A DNA stretch of 64,000 nucleotides from Zongyangia hominis. Its GTDB lineage: Bacteria > Bacillota > Clostridia > Oscillospirales > Ruminococcaceae. Every line of letters starts with the position of its first letter. Within the stretch, counting starts at the first letter, position 1. The position numbers and the translations under genes are program-made. The stretch covers positions 1-64,000 of the forward strand of contig NZ_JACRTC010000004.1 of the NCBI RefSeq assembly GCF_014385095.1, in the 5' to 3' direction. The notes under the pieces are model-generated. The model saw only the letters and a list, made by a program, of their open reading frames with translations, was not told the DNA's origin and searched no databases. Positions 59,547 through 64,000 of this stretch are shown one piece after another.

Positions 59547-62500
59547 ATGAAACATCTTGCCCATTTGCTCACCGCGCTGGAGGAATACCGGCAGTATTCC
59601 GACGCTGTGGAAAGGCGTCAGCTCCCGGCGGTGCTCACCGGCCTTTCCGGGGTCCACAAGGCGCTGATGGTTTACGCCTCCTGCGTCAACCTGGAGTCCC
59701 CGGCCCTGATCCTCTGCCCCGACGAGGCGTCCGCCACCCGGCTTTGCGAGGACATGAACGCCCTCTTTGAAGAAAACCGGGCACTCGTCTACCCCGCCCG
59801 GGACTTCACCTTCCGGGACGCGGACAGCGTCTCCCATGAGTATGAGCAGGCCCGGCTTTCGGTGCTGGGCAAGATTCTCAGCGGAGAGTGCGACATCGTC
59901 CTGTGTTCGGTGGAGGCCCTCACCCAGCTCACCATCCCGCCCAAGCGCTACCGGGAGCTGGCCTTTGAGATCGCCGCGGGCGGGGAGTACCGGCTGGAAG
60001 CGCTCTTGGAGCGCCTCGTGGGGGCGGGCTATGTCCGGGCCGACCAGGTGGACGGCATGTGCCAATTTTCGCTGAGAGGCGGCATTCTGGACGTCTTCCC
60101 CCCCGACAGCCCGAACCCCGTGCGCATCGAGTTCTGGGGGGACGAGGTGGACACCCTGTCCTACTTCGACGTGGGCACCCAGCGCCGTCTCGACCCGGTG
60201 GAGCGGGTGAGCGTCTCCCCGGCCCGGGAGGTTCTCTTTTCTTCCCCCGACGAACTCATGGAAAAACTCGCCGAATTGCGCGCTTTACAGCGGGGGAAGG
60301 CCGGGAAGCTGGCCAAGGTAAACATCGACCGGGACATGCAAAGGCTCCGGGATCACCTGACCTTCGCCAGCTTCGACCGCTTCCTACCCCTGGCCTATGG
60401 GGAGGGGGCGACTCTCCTCGACTACCTGCCCGACGCCCTGCTCTTTGTCTCGGACTACATCAAAATTCGGGAGACCCAGAAAAACCTGCTCTGGCAGCGG
60501 GACGAGGACCTTAAAATGCTCTTTGAGGAGGGGGTTCTCTACCGGGGGCTGGACCGGTACGATTTGGAGCGGGGACAGCTCCAGCAGGCCCTGTGCAGCC
60601 GCCGCACCGTGGTCCTCGAGACCTTCGCCCGCTCCCTGCCGGAACTCCCCGTCAAAACGCTTCTCAACTTCGACGCCATCCAGCTTTCGGGCTGGAGCGG
60701 CGAGATCAAATATCTCTTGGACGACCTGCGCGGGTTCCTCGACCGGAAGTATTGCGTGGCCGTCCTGGCCGGCACCCGCCGGGCGGCCCAGGCCCTTGTC
60801 TCCGACCTGCGCAAGGAAGGCTTCCCGGTGGACTTTGCCGAGGACGTCAAGTCCATCGTCTTCGGCCGGGTGTATGTGCTGGAGGGCGGGCTCTCCGGCG
60901 GCTTCGACCTCCCCGGCATCCGGTTTGCCCTCATCACCCAGTCGGCGGCCCGGCGGGTGGGGGAAACGAAGCGCAAGCGCCGTCCCAAGGCCCCGGGGGA
61001 CAAGATTAGCTCCCTGGCCGACCTGACGCCGGGGGACTATGTGGTCCACATCTCCCACGGCATCGGCGTCTTCGAGGGCATCCACAAGATGGACATTCAC
61101 GGGGTGGTCAAGGACTATATCAAAATCCGCTACGCCGGGGCCGACACCCTCTATGTGCCGGTGACCCAGCTCGACTTGGTGAGCAAGTACATCGGCCCCA
61201 GGGAAAACGGCAGCATCCGCCTCAATAAGCTCAACTCCACCGATTGGCAGAAGACCCGCAGCCGGGTCAAAAAGGCGGTGGACGACATGGCCGACGAGCT
61301 TATTAAGCTCTACGCCAAGCGGATGCAGGTCAAGGGCTACGCCTTCTCCCCCGACAGCGAGTGGCAGCGGGAGTTTGAGGAGCACTTCCCCTATGAGGAA
61401 ACCGACGACCAGCTGCGGTGCATCAGCGAACTGAAGGGGGACATGGAGGGAACCGTGCCCATGGACCGGCTTCTGTGCGGCGACGTGGGCTTCGGCAAGA
61501 CCGAGGTGGCCCTGCGCGGCGCCTTCAAATGCGTCTTAGACGGCAAGCAGTGCGCCATTTTGGTGCCCACCACCATTCTCGCCTGGCAGCACTACAACAC
61601 CATTCTGGCCCGGATGGAGGGCTTCCCGGTGAACGTGGAGATTCTCTCCCGCTTTAAAAGCCCCAAGCAGCAGCAGGAGATCGTGAAAAAGCTCGCCCGC
61701 GGGGAGATCGACATCATCGTGGGCACCCACCGCCTCATCCAAAAGGATGTGCGGTTTAAGGATTTGGGTCTTGTGATCATCGACGAGGAGCAGCGCTTCG
61801 GCGTGGCCCACAAGGAGCGCTTCAAGGAGCTGAGAAGCACGGTGGACGTCCTCACCCTGTCGGCCACCCCCATCCCCCGGACCCTTTCCATGGCCATGTC
61901 GGGGATGCGGGACATGTCGGTCATCGAGGAGGCCCCCTCCGACCGCCACCCGGTGCAGACCTATGTGCTGGAATATAACCGGGGGGTCATCGGGGACGCC
62001 ATCAAGCGGGAGCTCAGGCGGGGCGGCCAGGTGTTCTACCTCCACAACCGGGTGGAGACCATCGACCGCTGCGCCCTGCGCATCCAGGAGATGGTCCCCG
62101 ACGCCCGCATCATGGTGGCCCACGGGAAGATGGGGGAGGAGGACCTCTCCTCCATCTGGCAGCGGCTTTTAGACCATGAAATCGACATTCTCGTCTGCAC
62201 CACCATCATCGAGACCGGCGTGGACGTGCCCAACTGCAACACCCTCATCATCGAGGACGCCGACCGGATGGGCCTTTCCCAGCTCTATCAGCTCCGGGGC
62301 CGGGTGGGGCGGAGTAACCGGAGGGCCTTCGCCTACTTTACCTTCCAAAACGGCAAGGTCCTCACCGATGTGGCCGCCAAGAGGCTCTCCGCCATCCGGG
62401 AGTTTACCTCTTTCGGCTCGGGGTTTCGCATCGCCATGCGGGACTTGGAAATCCGGGGCGCGGGCAATATCTTAGGCGCCCAGCAGCATGGCCACATGGA

Positions 62501-63035
62501 GGCGGTGGGCTATGAGATGTACCTCAAACTTCTTTCCGACGCCGTGGCCCAAAAGCGGGGCGACGCGCCCGAAACGCCGGTGGAGGAATGTCTCATCGAC
62601 ATCCGCATCGAGGCCCACATCCCGCCCCGCTATATCGAGAACCAGACCCAGCGCATCGAGGTCTACAAGCGTATCGCGGGCATCCGATCCTATGAGGACA
62701 GCCTGGACGTGATGGATGAGCTCATCGACCGCTTCGGGGAGCCGCCCGCGTCGGTCAAGGGCCTCATTGATGTGAGCCTCATGCGGGGCACCGCGGCGCG
62801 GATGGGCATCACCGAGATCACCCAAAAGAATAACGAGATCGTCTTCTCCCTCTCCCGGGTGGACATGAATATGATCGGGGCCCTGGTCAGCGAGCTGCGG
62901 GGCCGGGTGCTGCTCAGCGCCGGACAAAAGCCCTACCTCACCGTGAAGATCGCCGACAAGCAGACGCCGCTTGCCGCCATGCGGCAGATTCTCTCGGCCA
63001 TGGATATGGCAAGCGCTCCCAGGGAGAGCGAATAA
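59547..63035 (+). CDS. mfd: Transcription-repair coupling factor Mfd
   Basis: A 1162-residue translocase that removes stalled RNA polymerase and recruits UvrA. The N-terminal UvrB-like part has FSLRGGILDVFPPDSPNPV. The RNAP-binding domain holds DYVVHISHGIGVFEGI. The RecG-like motor has LLCGDVGFGKTEVALRGAF (Walker A), VIIDEEQRFG (DEEQ box) and TLSATPIPRTLSMAM. The C-terminal TRCF domain is complete. The ATG at 59547 lies 5 bases after AGGAGG. Full length (usual 1150-1180). Confidence 0.97.
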   Translation: MKHLAHLLTALEEYRQYSDAVERRQLPAVLTGLSGVHKALMVYASCVNLESPALILCPDEASATRLCEDMNALFEENRALVYPARDFTFRDADSVSHEYEQARLSVLGKILSGECDIVLCSVEALTQLTIPPKRYRELAFEIAAGGEYRLEALLERLVGAGYVRADQVDGMCQFSLRGGILDVFPPDSPNPVRIEFWGDEVDTLSYFDVGTQRRLDPVERVSVSPAREVLFSSPDELMEKLAELRALQRGKAGKLAKVNIDRDMQRLRDHLTFASFDRFLPLAYGEGATLLDYLPDALLFVSDYIKIRETQKNLLWQRDEDLKMLFEEGVLYRGLDRYDLERGQLQQALCSRRTVVLETFARSLPELPVKTLLNFDAIQLSGWSGEIKYLLDDLRGFLDRKYCVAVLAGTRRAAQALVSDLRKEGFPVDFAEDVKSIVFGRVYVLEGGLSGGFDLPGIRFALITQSAARRVGETKRKRRPKAPGDKISSLADLTPGDYVVHISHGIGVFEGIHKMDIHGVVKDYIKIRYAGADTLYVPVTQLDLVSKYIGPRENGSIRLNKLNSTDWQKTRSRVKKAVDDMADELIKLYAKRMQVKGYAFSPDSEWQREFEEHFPYEETDDQLRCISELKGDMEGTVPMDRLLCGDVGFGKTEVALRGAFKCVLDGKQCAILVPTTILAWQHYNTILARMEGFPVNVEILSRFKSPKQQQEIVKKLARGEIDIIVGTHRLIQKDVRFKDLGLVIIDEEQRFGVAHKERFKELRSTVDVLTLSATPIPRTLSMAMSGMRDMSVIEEAPSDRHPVQTYVLEYNRGVIGDAIKRELRRGGQVFYLHNRVETIDRCALRIQEMVPDARIMVAHGKMGEEDLSSIWQRLLDHEIDILVCTTIIETGVDVPNCNTLIIEDADRMGLSQLYQLRGRVGRSNRRAFAYFTFQNGKVLTDVAAKRLSAIREFTSFGSGFRIAMRDLEIRGAGNILGAQQHGHMEAVGYEMYLKLLSDAVAQKRGDAPETPVEECLIDIRIEAHIPPRYIENQTQRIEVYKRIAGIRSYEDSLDVMDELIDRFGEPPASVKGLIDVSLMRGTAARMGITEITQKNNEIVFSLSRVDMNMIGALVSELRGRVLLSAGQKPYLTVKIADKQTPLAAMRQILSAMDMASAPRESE

Positions 63036-63077
63036 GCGAAAAACTTCTCAATAAATCGTGAATTTTCACAGCTTTTC

Positions 63078-63106
63078 TGGACTTTTTCGCCCCGGACGTG
63101 TATAAT
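63078..63106 (+). promoter_or_regulatory. Promoter of the foldase lipoprotein gene
   Basis: TGGACT (63078-63083), 17 bp and TATAAT (63101-63106), with a T-rich sequence upstream. Confidence 0.6.
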
Positions 63107-63181
63107 TTTATTTTATCAGCGGCATTTTCTACGGAAAGGCCCGCTTTGTGAAAGAATGTAAGAAAATTGGGAGGAAATCAA

Positions 63182-64000
63182 ATGAAACTCGGAAAGAAAA
63201 TTCTTGCCGCGGTCATGGCAATGTGCATGGTGGCACTGACGTTTGCCGGATGCGCCGGGCAGGATACCACGTGGATCGCCACGGATAAAGAGGGAAACAA
63301 AGTTCCCATCGGCATCTATCTCTATCAGCGGTTTGAAGCCTACACCGAGGCGCTGGATCTGGCGGAAGACAAGGGCAGCGATGCCTGGGGCCAGCAGATC
63401 GAGGGCAAATCCTGCTATGACTGGGTCAACGACAAAGCCACCCAAGCGGTCAAGGAGTATGTGGCCGTGGAGGAGAAATTCAAAGAGGGCGGCTATACCC
63501 TGGCCGAGGAACAGCAGGCCTATGCCGAGCAGCAGGCGGCCAACCGCTACAACTATTACAGCGGCCTCTATGACGCCAACGGCATCAGCCTGGATTCCAT
63601 CACCGCCATCTATCTCAACAATATGAAACGCAGCGTCATCTTCCAGGAGACCTATTCCCCCGGCGGCTCCAAGGGTCTTTCGGAGGACGATCTGAAAAAT
63701 GAGCTCAAGGATAACTACCTGCGCTTTAAGGTGGTCATGGTCTCCAAGGACGACACCGAGGGCAAACAGCTGGGCGAGGAAGACCTCAAAAAGGCGGAAG
63801 CCTCCCGGGATGAGTATCTGAAGCGCGCCCAGGCCGGGGAAGACTTTGACAAGCTCATCATCGAGTCGGAGGACGTCTATCTCAAAGCCAAGGCGGGCGA
63901 CGAGAATTACGAGCCCACCGATTCCGATTACGGCCACAAGCACACCAACAAGGACGCCCATCTGACCATCATGAGAAAAGACAGCACCAATGCTTCCGCG
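63182..64000 (+). CDS. PrsA/SurA-like foldase lipoprotein, partial
   Basis: The first 273 residues; the gene runs beyond the window. The signal peptide MKLGKKILAAVMAMCMVALT ends at lipobox FAGC with Cys24. The mature part (IGIYLYQRFEAYTEALDLAEDKG, QAVKEYVAVEEKFKEGG, LKNELKDNYLRFKVVMVSKDD) matches the N-terminal helical chaperone domain of PrsA/SurA-type foldases, with a strand before an expected parvulin domain. It would fold secreted proteins outside the membrane. GGGAGG lies before the ATG. Whether a PPIase domain follows cannot be seen. Confidence 0.75.
   Translation, partial: MKLGKKILAAVMAMCMVALTFAGCAGQDTTWIATDKEGNKVPIGIYLYQRFEAYTEALDLAEDKGSDAWGQQIEGKSCYDWVNDKATQAVKEYVAVEEKFKEGGYTLAEEQQAYAEQQAANRYNYYSGLYDANGISLDSITAIYLNNMKRSVIFQETYSPGGSKGLSEDDLKNELKDNYLRFKVVMVSKDDTEGKQLGEEDLKKAEASRDEYLKRAQAGEDFDKLIIESEDVYLKAKAGDENYEPTDSDYGHKHTNKDAHLTIMRKDSTNASA

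Overview
The window (about 60 percent G+C) looks like the chromosome of a spore-forming Clostridia member, most likely an Oscillospiraceae/Ruminococcaceae-type gut anaerobe. This is inferred from the germination protein YpeB, pyruvate phosphate dikinase, a class B sortase, the nifS-thiI and glmU-prs-pth-mfd gene orders, consensus SigA promoters and many GTG/TTG starts. No rRNA, tRNA, CRISPR array, integrase or complete insertion sequence was found.

Layout. 1-12 kb: a small DUF6809 gene, XRE regulator-hflX, flavin reductase, nitroreductase, alanine racemase, an orphan substrate-binding lipoprotein next to a DUF815 ATPase, and ilvB-ilvN. 11.2-14.5 kb, minus strand: a membrane protein, a ClbS/DfsB protein, and an operon of DedA, YfbR-like nucleotidase, MNT and HEPN. 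14.9-18.6 kb: yfhO and a csbB-like glycosyltransferase, a pair known to glycosylate lipoteichoic acid. 18.8-32.6 kb, minus strand: a compact contractile-tailed prophage from small terminase to tail fibre, with tightly overlapping intact genes but no tape measure, lysis, integration or repressor genes. 32.7-33.6 kb: a divergent LytR-CpsA-Psr-like protein. 34.3-42.8 kb: the complete arginine pathway argG-H-C-J-B-D-F behind a promoter with a likely ARG box. 43-46 kb: LUD protein, a divergent small gene/XRE pair, ypeB. 46-52.3 kb: nifS, thiI, a CinA-sortase B fusion and a small membrane protein. 52.4-64 kb: ppdK on minus, then glmU, prs, pth, mfd and the start of a PrsA-like foldase lipoprotein on plus.

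Two things stand out. First, a CinA-like protein that has lost its signature motifs is fused through one membrane helix to an intact-looking class B sortase with a Thr/Pro-rich C-terminal tail; a Shine-Dalgarno-like site and ATG lie at the junction. Second, a dispersed intergenic repeat family (about 90-115 bp per unit, at least 12 loci, both orientations) has a conserved architecture and a small hairpin whose closing base pair co-varies between copies. Copies form 90-bp tandem arrays, sit inside the prophage late operon (one where the tape-measure gene is expected) and supply the last codons and stop of nifS.

Other points include regulatory palindromes upstream of glmU and the dfsB-like gene, a 23-bp duplication flanking the first XRE gene, and a 0.7-kb promoter-to-terminator interval at 3.7-4.5 kb without an intact gene. 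All functional calls rest on motif and family recognition by eye; no database search was run.
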